From an uncultured Gammaproteobacteria bacterium (lineage in GTDB: Bacteria; Pseudomonadota; Gammaproteobacteria; GCA-001735895): a stretch of 8,530 nt of DNA. The notes under the pieces were generated by a model. That model was not told the DNA's origin and made no database searches. It saw only the letters and a list, made by a program, of their open reading frames with translations. Made by a program: the position numbers and the translations under genes. Of the stretch, positions 1 to 6,331 are shown piece by piece (within the stretch, counting starts at the first letter, position 1; each line of letters starts with the position of its first letter). The stretch covers positions 1 through 8,530 of the forward strand of contig CALJQI010000381.1 of the NCBI GenBank assembly GCA_937980285.1, in the 5' to 3' direction.

Positions 1-557
1 ATCAGGCCGTCGACACCGTCTTTCTTGATTGCACGCGCGAAACTCGAGCGGTAATTGGTCACCAGGCTGACCTCGTCGACGCTGATATCGAACACCTTCC
101 AGCCGTCGTCACCCAGTCGCAGGCTGTAGTTGATTGGAATCGGAAAACCGCCGGCCTGCTCGATCTCGGTCCTGACCACCACCTTGCCGTCGGCCTCGTC
201 GCCTTCCATCGGCAGGTAGATCAATTCCTGGTCGGTATACTCGAGCAGGGCCGAACTGTAGGTTCGCACCAGAAGATGGCGGAACTCCTCGACGATGGTC
301 GGTTTCTGTTCGCTGCTGACCTTGTCCTTGTATCGTCCCAGCGCCAGGTCGGTCATCGCGGTGAAATCGAAATGGGGCAGCACCAATTCGTCGACCAGCT
401 TGTAAATTTTTTGCGGATTTTCCTGGAAGCTGGCCACATTATCCTTAATCTCGGTCAGGACCCTGTCCGAGGTATCCTTGATCAACTTTTCCGGACCGGT
501 TACCGCCTGAGCCGGAAATACCACAAGCAGCATAACCAGAGTTAATATTTTTCTCAC
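1..557 (-). CDS. mlaC: MlaC/Ttg2D-family periplasmic lipid-binding protein (3' end cut by window edge)
   Basis: This is a periplasmic phospholipid-carrier family protein. In E. coli, MlaC shuttles phospholipid between the outer-membrane MlaA complex and the inner-membrane MlaFEDB transporter. The chosen start is a GTG at 557-555, whose GTGA overlaps the TGA stop of the upstream TolC-like gene. A GGGGTG Shine-Dalgarno-like stretch lies at 568-563. From this start, 185 codons are open to the edge. The family is about 200-215 residues long, so only a short C-terminal tail is missing. Residues 1-18 form a signal peptide ending in AQA. Family landmarks are PHFDFTAMTDLALGRY (about 61-76) and the stretch WKVFDISV followed by VSLVTNYRSSF (about 153-173). 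There is no mlaF, mlaE or mlaD upstream; its partner is a TolC-like gene. It could therefore be a paralogue such as an HpnM-type carrier serving an RND lipid exporter rather than the canonical MlaC. The family call is firm; the symbol is less so. Confidence 0.9.
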   Translation of the reverse strand, partial: MRKILTLVMLLVVFPAQAVTGPEKLIKDTSDRVLTEIKDNVASFQENPQKIYKLVDELVLPHFDFTAMTDLALGRYKDKVSSEQKPTIVEEFRHLLVRTYSSALLEYTDQELIYLPMEGDEADGKVVVRTEIEQAGGFPIPINYSLRLGDDGWKVFDISVDEVSLVTNYRSSFARAIKKDGVDGL

Positions 558-1924
558 TGAAACACCCCACTGACACTTTTCATCTTGGACACTAGATTGT
601 TGAAATCATTCACCGCGCGCAGGTACTCGGCGTAGGCGAGCACATAGACCTGTAGCGCGTTGATGATGTCGTCGGCCTCTTCCAGGCCGGCCTCGAAATC
701 TGAATAGGCGGCTATCATCCAGCGCCGCGCCGCCCTGGAGCTCTTGCGCATGGAGCCAATCGCCTCGTATTTAGCCTGCATCGTGTAATACTGCTCGCGC
801 ACCTGGAAAGGAATTCCCTCGCGCGCAAACGACGCCTTGTGCACCAGCGCGTCGAGCTCGGCCTGCGCCTGCGCCACGCGGCCCTCATGCGCACCCGGCC
901 CGAACTGCCAGCGCATGCCAATCAGCGGCGATGCGGCCACATGGTTGAACGGATCGTAGACATGCGGGTTATCGAGCCGGTCCCGGTCCGGCGCATAGGC
1001 CAGCGATCCGGCCACCCCGGCGAATACGATCGGTTTCTCGTCCGCGCGCGTGGCCTCGACCAGGGCGCGCCGCGCCGCCAGCCCGGCTTCCACCTGCTTG
1101 AACTCGGAGCGGTTTTCGAGCGCCAGCTGAATCCATTCGTCGAGACTTTCACCGGGCAATTCCACCGGCTTGATTCGACGATCGGCCAGTTCGATGACAG
1201 AGTCTTCATGGCCGGTTAGAAACTTGAGCCCGGCCATCGCTATTTTTTCGAGGCTGCTGGCCTCGGCCAGGAAATTATCGATCAGGCCCAGCCCCGACTG
1301 CAGCGCGTACTTGTCGGATTGACTGACGTTGCCGCTATCTTCCTGCAGCCAGTCCTCGACCAGCTCGAGGGCGCCGGTGAGACGGCGGCGGGTATCTTCG
1401 AGCAACAGGCGGCTATCGCGCGCGGTCAGGTAGCCGTAGTAGGCCTTGACCACCTGCAGCGCGACCACGTCCCGCTGCAGCGCTACATCCTGCTGTTTGA
1501 TGGCAATGTTTTTCTGCGCCGCCTCCTGGTAGTTATCGAGGCGGCCGAAAGTCGCCAGCGGTTTGACAATGGCAAAGGTCAGGCCCGCCCACAACGACAG
1601 GCCATCGTCGGCATCGTATAGATCGTCGCGCGGTTCGCAATTACCCGAACAGCTATCGGCGCCATCCTCGTAAAATCCCCCGTCGACGCCGGTGGAGACG
1701 GCGAGAAAGCTGTCGACCATGTAGCGAAAACCCTCGGATCCCTCGGCCTCCTGTAGCATGCCCTCGGCCTGGCGTACGAAGGCCTTCTTTTCCTCGATAC
1801 GGGGATCATGCGCCAGCGCCATCGCGATCGCCTGCTCGAGGCTGAGACTGTCCGCTGCCTGCAGGGCGAAACTGGATACTAATAAAGCCCAAAGCCCGAT
1901 AAACCTTGATGCATCTATGTTCAT
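554..1924 (-). CDS. TolC-family outer membrane channel/efflux protein
   Basis: This encodes a 456-residue protein of the outer membrane efflux (OEP/TolC) family. Such proteins form trimeric beta-barrel and alpha-tunnel channels that accept substrate from inner-membrane exporters. Residues 1-23 look like a signal peptide ending in LQA. The mature protein opens with SLSLEQAIAMALAHDP, the usual start of an OEP repeat. Two repeats can be seen. Long helices rich in Ala, Gln and Glu (about 125-235 and 345-450) surround short alternating strands at about 68-80, 109-121, 298-310 and 331-341, which would form the barrel. The loop between the first two strands (81-108) is very acidic and holds Cys92 and Cys96. 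Length fits the family. The gene is the first of a two-gene minus-strand unit, with the MlaC-like gene overlapping its stop by 4 bases. No adaptor or pump is in the window, so the substrate is unknown. Several paralogous types exist, and I do not assign a symbol. Confidence 0.9.
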   Translation of the reverse strand: MNIDASRFIGLWALLVSSFALQAADSLSLEQAIAMALAHDPRIEEKKAFVRQAEGMLQEAEGSEGFRYMVDSFLAVSTGVDGGFYEDGADSCSGNCEPRDDLYDADDGLSLWAGLTFAIVKPLATFGRLDNYQEAAQKNIAIKQQDVALQRDVVALQVVKAYYGYLTARDSRLLLEDTRRRLTGALELVEDWLQEDSGNVSQSDKYALQSGLGLIDNFLAEASSLEKIAMAGLKFLTGHEDSVIELADRRIKPVELPGESLDEWIQLALENRSEFKQVEAGLAARRALVEATRADEKPIVFAGVAGSLAYAPDRDRLDNPHVYDPFNHVAASPLIGMRWQFGPGAHEGRVAQAQAELDALVHKASFAREGIPFQVREQYYTMQAKYEAIGSMRKSSRAARRWMIAAYSDFEAGLEEADDIINALQVYVLAYAEYLRAVNDFNNLVSKMKSVSGVFQ

Positions 1925-1996
1925 AACCGTGATTTTTCCATTACATTGCTGAACCGAGGCTGACTGTGGCCGCCAACTGGCGCCAAATCCAGGTCG

Positions 1997-2025
1997 AGTC
2001 TAGCGTTTAAAAGGCGCCAAGTGAA
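1997..2025 (-). promoter_or_regulatory. Possible promoter of the TolC-like/MlaC-like unit
   Basis: Read on the minus strand, TTCACT (2025-2020) and TAGACT (2002-1997) are separated by 17 bases. Each matches the sigma-70 consensus at 4 of 6 positions. Transcription would start near 1990, leaving a leader of about 66 bases before the ATG at 1924. The match is weak. Its appeal is mainly the ideal spacing and the dyad that falls on the spacer. Confidence 0.25.
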
Positions 2026-2028
2026 CGC
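2003..2028. promoter_or_regulatory. 26-base dyad, candidate operator
   Basis: The perfect palindrome GGCGCC (2013-2018) is flanked symmetrically by GCGTT (2003-2007) and AACGC (2024-2028), which are reverse complements. All elements share the same centre at 2015.5. The five-base stretches between the arms and the centre are not symmetric. The dyad covers the spacer of the weak promoter proposed for the TolC-like gene, where a repressor would block RNA polymerase. No regulator gene is in the window, so what might bind is unknown. Confidence 0.3.
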
Positions 2029-2098
2029 CGTAAAGTAGAATTAATCCGCATATCCGCTCGATTTTCGCCCGCAACCGGCGATTGTCGCAACGTTCACT
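2020..2098. repeat. Inverted octamer pair AGTGAACG / CGTTCACT
   Basis: AGTGAACG at 2020-2027 has its exact reverse complement CGTTCACT at 2091-2098, with 63 bases between the copies. Both lie in the divergent intergenic region. The first copy overlaps the 26-base dyad. They could be paired half-sites for one regulator, but an 8-base match in a region this size is weak evidence by itself. Confidence 0.25.
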
Positions 2099-2125
2099 GT
2101 TTTTCGACTGCCGCAAACGTCGCCG

Positions 2126-2139
2126 AAACAAGCGTGTTT
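2126..2139. promoter_or_regulatory. Candidate fatty-acid regulator operator upstream of fabA
   Basis: AAACA (2126-2130) and TGTTT (2135-2139) are perfect inverted arms around AGCG. On the minus strand the site contains CGCTTGTT (2134-2127). As I remember it, the same eight bases form the core of the operator of DesT, a TetR-family regulator of unsaturated fatty acid genes in Pseudomonas. The flanks do not match well. The site is centred about 53 bases upstream of the transcription start that the -10-like hexamer at 2174-2179 would predict. Regulation of fabA by FabR, DesT or FadR is known in other Gammaproteobacteria; binding here is inference. Confidence 0.3.
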
Positions 2140-2173
2140 GAATCATTCCACAATTTTACTGGCAAATTAGTCG

Positions 2174-2179
2174 CATAAT
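2174..2179 (+). promoter_or_regulatory. Possible -10 element for fabA
   Basis: CATAAT matches the sigma-70 -10 consensus at 5 of 6 positions. Transcription would start near 2186 and leave a leader of about 37 bases before the fabA ATG. No good -35 lies 16-18 bases upstream, so the promoter may depend on an activator or may be elsewhere. A short AT-rich inverted repeat, AATTT (2152-2156) with AAATT (2164-2168), lies in the -35 neighbourhood. Confidence 0.3.
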
Positions 2180-2222
2180 CGTTAGTGTTCGCAGGCTCAT
2201 AACCCCGATACCAGTATTATAT

Positions 2223-2750
2223 ATGTCCAGACCTCTCACCGATCGACATAGCTTCAGCTATGAGGAACTCATCGACTGTGGCAAAGGCAATTTATTCGGC
2301 CCCGGTAACGCGCTTTTGCCGCTGCCACCGATGTTGATGTTCGACCGTATCATTAACATAAGCGAAGACGGCGGCAAATTCGACAAGGGGAAAATCGTTG
2401 CCGAACTCGACGTCGATCCCGATCTGTGGTTTTTCAAATGCCATTTCGAAACCGACCCGGTCATGCCGGGCTGTCTCGGCCTGGATGCGATGTGGCAGTT
2501 GATTGGATTCTTCCTCGGCTGGAAAGGCGGCCCGGGCCACGGGCGCGCGCTCGGCGCCGGAGAAGTCAAGTATTTCGGGCAGGTGTTGCCGGGCGCAAAA
2601 CTGGTAACCTACCGCATCGATATGAAGCGCGTCATCATGCGCAAGCTTGTGATGGGCATCGGCGACGCATCGATGGAGGTCGACGGCCGCGAGATATATA
2701 GCGCCAGGGACCTGCGCGTCGGGCTGTTTACCTCAACCGACGACTTCTAG
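2223..2750 (+). CDS. fabA: 3-hydroxydecanoyl-ACP dehydratase / trans-2,cis-3-decenoyl-ACP isomerase
   Basis: FabA dehydrates 3-hydroxydecanoyl-ACP and isomerises the trans-2 product to cis-3-decenoyl-ACP. This is the committed step of anaerobic-type unsaturated fatty acid synthesis in the cytoplasm; FabB then elongates the product. The 175-residue length matches the family (172 in E. coli). The active-site region is clear: WFFKCHFETDPVMPGCLGLD at 69-88, with catalytic His74 and Asp88. DAMWQLIGFFLGW follows it, and GRALGAGEVKYFGQVLP and the C-terminal DLRVGLF are also typical of FabA rather than the shorter FabZ. The ATG at 2223 gives the usual N-terminus, but no clear Shine-Dalgarno precedes it. 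It is the first gene of the plus-strand run and lies 24 bases before yrbG. FabB, its usual partner and sometimes its neighbour, is absent here. Placement at the head of an LPS gene cluster is unusual compared with E. coli. Confidence 0.97.
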   Translation: MSRPLTDRHSFSYEELIDCGKGNLFGPGNALLPLPPMLMFDRIINISEDGGKFDKGKIVAELDVDPDLWFFKCHFETDPVMPGCLGLDAMWQLIGFFLGWKGGPGHGRALGAGEVKYFGQVLPGAKLVTYRIDMKRVIMRKLVMGIGDASMEVDGREIYSARDLRVGLFTSTDDF

Positions 2751-2774
2751 CTCGCCGGTCCTGCCTGAACGCCG

Positions 2775-3749
2775 ATGTTACTCTACATTGCTGCCGTTAT
2801 CGTAGGGCTCGCGCTGCTGATCTGGAGCGCGGACAAATTCGTCGAGGGCGCTGCGGCGCTGGCGCATTTGCTTGGCGTGTCAATCATGATCATCGGTATC
2901 ACGATTGTCGGCTTCGGCACCTCGGCGCCTGAAATAGTAGTTTCCATCCTGGCCGTGCAGCAGGGCACCCCTGATCTCGCAATCGGCAACGCGCTCGGAT
3001 CGAACATCGCCAACATCGGCCTGATACTGGGCATCACCGCCATCCTGGTGCCGGTGCCGGTGGTAACCCGACTGTTTAAAACCGAGTATCCACTGCTGTT
3101 GCTGGCGACGGCGGTGATGACCTGGGCGTTGTTCGATTTGAATCTCGGCCTGGTCGACGGTTGCGCCCTGCTCGGGCTGCTGCTGCTCTGCATGTACCAC
3201 CTGGTCGGCGAGCATCGCCGCCATCCAGCGGCTTACGCCCAGGAAGAACACGAAAACGAGGAATTGGTGCCGGACCTGACAATGGCGGCCGCCATCGGCT
3301 GGACGATTTTCGGCCTGGTGCTGCTAGTCGCGAGCTCCAAGCTGCTGGTCTGGGGCGCTTCCAGTATCGCGCTCGTGCTCGGTATCAGCGAATTGATCAT
3401 CGGGCTTACCCTCGTCGCGCTGGGAACCAGCCTGCCCGAACTCGCGGCCTCGATCGCCAGCCTGAAAAAAGGCAAGCCCGACCTCGCGGTGGGCAACGTG
3501 ATAGGATCCAACCTGTTCAATTCGCTTGCGGTGGTCGGTCTGCCGGCAATTTTCATCGACTTCGACATCGATCCCTCGGCGCGCAGCCGTGATTTACCGG
3601 TGGTCATCCTGTTGACGCTTGCGTTGGTACTGATGAGCCGGTTTCCGGGCCTGGTGCCGCGTTTTCTGACCCGCATCAAGGGCATATTCCTGTTTTCGGC
3701 TTTTGTTATTTACCAGCTATATTTGTATTATGAGGTCGCCGTGGGATAG
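2775..3749 (+). CDS. yrbG: YrbG-type sodium/calcium exchanger family membrane protein
   Basis: This is an inner-membrane antiporter of the CaCA superfamily, predicted to exchange Ca2+ for Na+ or H+. At 324 residues it matches E. coli YrbG (325). It has the two inverted alpha-repeats of the family. The first is GFGTSAPE (46-53, Glu53) with GNALGSNIANIG (71-82). The second is ALGTSLPE (215-222, Glu222) with GNVIGSNLFN (240-249). The acidic residues in GTSxPE and the Asn residues in GSN line the ion site in characterised homologues. About ten hydrophobic segments are visible. A charged, His- and Glu-rich loop at about 145-167 separates the halves and should be cytoplasmic. It lies between fabA and kdsD. 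Position next to kdsD is conserved in E. coli, but a functional tie to LPS is not established. Confidence 0.95.
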   Translation: MLLYIAAVIVGLALLIWSADKFVEGAAALAHLLGVSIMIIGITIVGFGTSAPEIVVSILAVQQGTPDLAIGNALGSNIANIGLILGITAILVPVPVVTRLFKTEYPLLLLATAVMTWALFDLNLGLVDGCALLGLLLLCMYHLVGEHRRHPAAYAQEEHENEELVPDLTMAAAIGWTIFGLVLLVASSKLLVWGASSIALVLGISELIIGLTLVALGTSLPELAASIASLKKGKPDLAVGNVIGSNLFNSLAVVGLPAIFIDFDIDPSARSRDLPVVILLTLALVLMSRFPGLVPRFLTRIKGIFLFSAFVIYQLYLYYEVAVG

Positions 3750-3770
3750 CCCGCATGTATCGAGCCCGTT

Positions 3771-4745
3771 ATGACAAAACACGCATATATCGAGCTAGGC
3801 CTCGCCGTGCTGAAAACCGAGGCGGAAGCCATTTCCGCCCTCTGCGCCAGGCTCGATCAGAGTTTTCACGATGCCTGTGACCTGATCCTCGAATGCGAGG
3901 GCCGTATCGTCGTAACCGGCATGGGCAAGTCCGGCCATATCGGCAACAAGATCGCGGCCACGCTGGCAAGCACGGGCACGCCCTCTTTTTTCATGCATTC
4001 CGGCGAAGCCAGCCATGGCGACCTGGGCATGATTACCGATCATGACCTGGTCATCGCGCTGTCCAACTCGGGCGAAACCAGCGAGATAACGCTGTTGTTA
4101 CCGCTGCTGAAGCGCATCGGGATTCCACTCATCGCGCTGACCGGCAATCCCGCCTCCAGCCTCGCGCGCAGCGCCGACATCCATCTCGACGTCAGCGTCA
4201 GCAAGGAAGCCTGCCCGCTCGGCCTGGCGCCAACCTCGAGCACCACCGCCACCCTGGCCATGGGTGACGCGCTCGCGGTCGCTGTGCTGGAAGCACGCGG
4301 CTTCACCGAACAGGATTTTGCGCTCTCCCATCCGGGCGGCAATCTCGGCCGCCGACTGCTGTTGCGGGTCAGCGACATCATGCATACCGGCGCTGAGATT
4401 CCAATGGTCGAACGCGGCAGCACGCTGAAGGACACCCTGCTGGAAATGACCGCCAAGGGCCTGGGCGTGGCCGCTGTCGTCGACACCGACAGTAACAGGC
4501 TGATCGGCATTTATACCGACGGCGACCTGCGCCGCACTTTCGAGAAAATGCCCGACATGGAAACCGCGCTGGTGGAAGAGTTCATGACCGCGGACTGTAT
4601 TACCATCGAGGCCGAACGTATCGCCAGCGAAGCGCTCAAGATCATGCACGAAAAGAAAATCAACGCGCTCATGGTGGTCGACCGCGACGGCGGCGTTCAG
4701 GGTGCGTTAAACATGCATGACTTATTAAGATCGGGTGTTGTATAG
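3771..4745 (+). CDS. kdsD: D-arabinose 5-phosphate isomerase
   Basis: KdsD converts D-ribulose 5-phosphate to D-arabinose 5-phosphate, the first step of Kdo synthesis for the LPS inner core, in the cytoplasm. The protein has 324 residues (328 in E. coli). A SIS sugar-isomerase domain comes first (about 38-180), with VVTGMGKSGHIGNKIAAT, MHSGEASHGD and SNSGETSE. Two CBS domains follow (about 203-260 and 270-322), the first entered through SHPGGNLGRRLLLRVSDIMH. Residues matching the E. coli catalytic set, allowing for a six-residue offset, are Lys53, Glu105, Glu146 and His187, so it should be active. The start follows yrbG by 21 bases and has no strong Shine-Dalgarno. The stop codon TAG overlaps the AGGA ribosome-binding site of kdsC. 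Context with kdsC argues for KdsD rather than the GutQ or KpsF paralogues. Confidence 0.97.
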   Translation: MTKHAYIELGLAVLKTEAEAISALCARLDQSFHDACDLILECEGRIVVTGMGKSGHIGNKIAATLASTGTPSFFMHSGEASHGDLGMITDHDLVIALSNSGETSEITLLLPLLKRIGIPLIALTGNPASSLARSADIHLDVSVSKEACPLGLAPTSSTTATLAMGDALAVAVLEARGFTEQDFALSHPGGNLGRRLLLRVSDIMHTGAEIPMVERGSTLKDTLLEMTAKGLGVAAVVDTDSNRLIGIYTDGDLRRTFEKMPDMETALVEEFMTADCITIEAERIASEALKIMHEKKINALMVVDRDGGVQGALNMHDLLRSGVV

Positions 4746-4747
4746 GA
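4744..4747 (+). promoter_or_regulatory. Shine-Dalgarno of kdsC
   Basis: AGGA begins inside the TAG stop codon of kdsD and lies six bases before the kdsC ATG. It is the clearest ribosome-binding site in the plus-strand cluster and supports coupling of the two Kdo genes. Confidence 0.7.
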
Positions 4748-4753
4748 AAACCG

Positions 4754-5281
4754 ATGACCACCGTAGCGACTGACAAGGCCAGGCTGGTTCGATTACTGAT
4801 CGTCGATATCGACGGCGTGCTGACCGATGGCGGCCTGCAATTCGATAACCAGGGCGAAGAGTACAAGACCTTCAACTCGCTCGACGGCCACGGCATTCGA
4901 ATGCTGCTCGAATGCGGTATCGAAGTCGCCGTGATTACCGGGCGCCAGTCGAAAATCGTCGTTCACCGAATGGGCGATCTCGGGGTCAGGCATATATACC
5001 AGGGAAACCGCGACAAGCGGCCCGCCTTCGAGCAATTGCTCGAGGATACGGGGCTTGCGGCCGATCAAATCGCCTATATCGGCGATGACCTGCCCGATTT
5101 ACCGATCATGCAGCGTGTCGGTTTTGCGGTTGCGGTGCAAAACGCACATGCATTCGTCAAGCAGCACTGCGACCTGGTCACCAGCGCCGGCGGCGGACAC
5201 GGCGCGGTACGCGAGCTGACCGACTTCATCCTGCAATCGCAGGGTATGCTCGACGCGCTGCAACAAAGTTATCTTGAATGA
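4754..5281 (+). CDS. kdsC: 3-deoxy-D-manno-octulosonate 8-phosphate phosphatase
   Basis: KdsC hydrolyses Kdo 8-phosphate to Kdo and phosphate, the last step before CMP activation. It is a C0-type HAD phosphatase that usually works as a tetramer. In 175 residues it shows all HAD motifs: LLIVDIDGVLTDGG with nucleophile Asp18 and Asp20, ITGRQS with Thr62, Lys88 in the RDKRPAF region, and YIGDDLPDLPIM with Asp111 and Asp112 for Mg2+. The C-terminal tail after GGGHGAVRELTDFIL fits the family. E. coli KdsC is a little longer (188), mainly at the N-terminus. An AGGA ribosome-binding site at 4744-4747 sits six bases before the ATG and includes part of the kdsD stop codon. Its own stop overlaps the lptC start as ATGA (5278-5281), which favours translational coupling. 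Confidence 0.97.
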   Translation: MTTVATDKARLVRLLIVDIDGVLTDGGLQFDNQGEEYKTFNSLDGHGIRMLLECGIEVAVITGRQSKIVVHRMGDLGVRHIYQGNRDKRPAFEQLLEDTGLAADQIAYIGDDLPDLPIMQRVGFAVAVQNAHAFVKQHCDLVTSAGGGHGAVRELTDFILQSQGMLDALQQSYLE

Positions 5282-5835
5282 AGTCGCGCGCGCTGATTTT
5301 CGTCACCGTACTGGGCGTCGTCGCGATCGCGGCCGGCTGGATTTACGAATCTCGGATGCGCCCCGGCGCCGACACCGCGGAACTGGTTATCCCGGACAAT
5401 ATCGACTATTTCATGACCAATCTGAACTATCGTTCGATCGATGCGAACGGCAGGCTCGATTACGAGTTCAGCAGCCGCCGACTGGAGCATCATCCGCGCG
5501 ATGACATCAGTAAAATCGATCGGCCTGCCCTCAACATCTACCGCGAAACCGACAACTGGGAGGTTAACGCAATGCTGGGTGAATTGCGCCACCAGGACAA
5601 TCGCCTGTGGCTGCGCGAACAGGTAGTCATGCAAAAGACCGGCGCCGACTCGTTCGAAATTCTGACCGAGAGCATTCATTTCGAACCGCAGCAGAATATG
5701 GTCAGCATCGACATGGCCGTTCTGATGCGTGGCAAAAAGGTAAGAATCGAAGCCGAGACGGCGCTGCTCGACCTCGCGGGCAAGGTTTATCGGCTCAGCG
5801 GGACGCGGGCGGTTTATTTCCATGAAGATATTTAA
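5278..5835 (+). CDS. lptC: LPS export ABC transporter periplasmic protein LptC
   Basis: LptC is the bitopic inner-membrane component that takes LPS from the LptB2FG transporter and passes it to LptA. The 185-residue protein (191 in E. coli) has a short basic N-terminus. One membrane helix follows at about 5-23 (the ALIFVTVLGVVAIAAGW region), then a periplasmic beta-jellyroll domain. IPDNIDYFMTNLNYRSIDANG (split by eye at about 38-58) and the WEVNAMLGELRHQDNRLWL region look like the usual LptC strands. Sequence conservation in this family is low, so much of the assignment rests on length, topology and position. It lies between kdsC (4-base overlap) and lptA (14-base overlap). The ATG at 5278 is favoured because it gives the membrane anchor at the right place. 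Confidence 0.93.
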   Translation: MKSRALIFVTVLGVVAIAAGWIYESRMRPGADTAELVIPDNIDYFMTNLNYRSIDANGRLDYEFSSRRLEHHPRDDISKIDRPALNIYRETDNWEVNAMLGELRHQDNRLWLREQVVMQKTGADSFEILTESIHFEPQQNMVSIDMAVLMRGKKVRIEAETALLDLAGKVYRLSGTRAVYFHEDI

Positions 5836-6325
5836 GTACAGTTTACTGCTGGCGCTGCTGGCGGCACCGCCGCTATGGGCGCTGGACGGCGACAGCGAGC
5901 AACCGATCGAGGTAGAGGCGGATAACCTCGAGCTGCGAGAACAGGAAAACATCAGTGTTTACCAGGGAAATGTCAGCCTCAGGCAGGGCAGCCTGGAAAT
6001 CCGCTGCGAACGGCTGGTGATTCATTTTAACGAGGCCAAGGACCTGGTGCTGATGGAAATGTCGGGTTCGCCGGCGCGCTTCAGGCAGCTCGACGGCGAG
6101 CGCAGGGAAATGCTGGGGCGAGCCGAGCGCATCAACTATCGCGAATCGGAGTCGATACTCGAACTGCTGGACAATGCGCACTTCAGCCACGCCGGAGACA
6201 CCATCGAAAGCAACCTGATCCGCATCAACACCAGGGACAACAACATCCAGGCCGGCGGCGCGGATGCGGATGAACGCGTGAAAATGCTGATTCAACCCAA
6301 ATCCAGTGCGACCGATGCCGAATAA
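5822..6325 (+). CDS. lptA: LPS transport periplasmic protein LptA
   Basis: LptA oligomerises into the periplasmic bridge that carries LPS from LptC to LptD/LptE at the outer membrane. Its 167 residues begin with a Sec signal peptide of 20 residues ending in PLWA. The OstA-type beta-jellyroll repeat follows: IEVEADNLELRE, then YQGNVSLRQGSLEIRCERL (about 48-66), whose GNV and QGS turns are typical of the family. Repeating strand-turn patterns continue to about 150, before a charged tail. Length is slightly below E. coli LptA (185). The start lies inside the end of lptC, with a 14-base overlap in a different frame. A G-rich GGGCGG stretch shortly upstream could serve as ribosome-binding site. 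Confidence 0.95.
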   Translation: MKIFKYSLLLALLAAPPLWALDGDSEQPIEVEADNLELREQENISVYQGNVSLRQGSLEIRCERLVIHFNEAKDLVLMEMSGSPARFRQLDGERREMLGRAERINYRESESILELLDNAHFSHAGDTIESNLIRINTRDNNIQAGGADADERVKMLIQPKSSATDAE

Positions 6326-6331
6326 CCGCGA

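Noticed and set aside
276..545. An 89-codon plus-strand open frame at the left edge.
   Set aside because: It lies antisense to the MlaC-like gene, whose signal peptide and family motifs are clear.
1921..1941. A seven-codon minus-strand reading frame (ATG at 1941 to TGA) that overlaps the TolC-like ATG as ATGA and could be a leader peptide.
   Set aside because: It has no Shine-Dalgarno, is very short and has no telling codon content. Such frames arise by chance.
2215..2220. TATTAT just before the fabA ATG as a -10 element for a leaderless transcript.
   Set aside because: Transcription would begin a few bases after the ATG, so it could not make the full FabA message.
4098..4649. A 183-codon minus-strand open frame inside kdsD.
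   Set aside because: The kdsD frame keeps its catalytic residues and both CBS domains. The antisense frame shows no domain.
5269..5952. A 227-codon minus-strand open frame opposite lptC and the start of lptA.
   Set aside because: The plus strand carries well-supported lptC and lptA here. The antisense translation resembles no family I know and is a typical shadow of GC-rich coding DNA.
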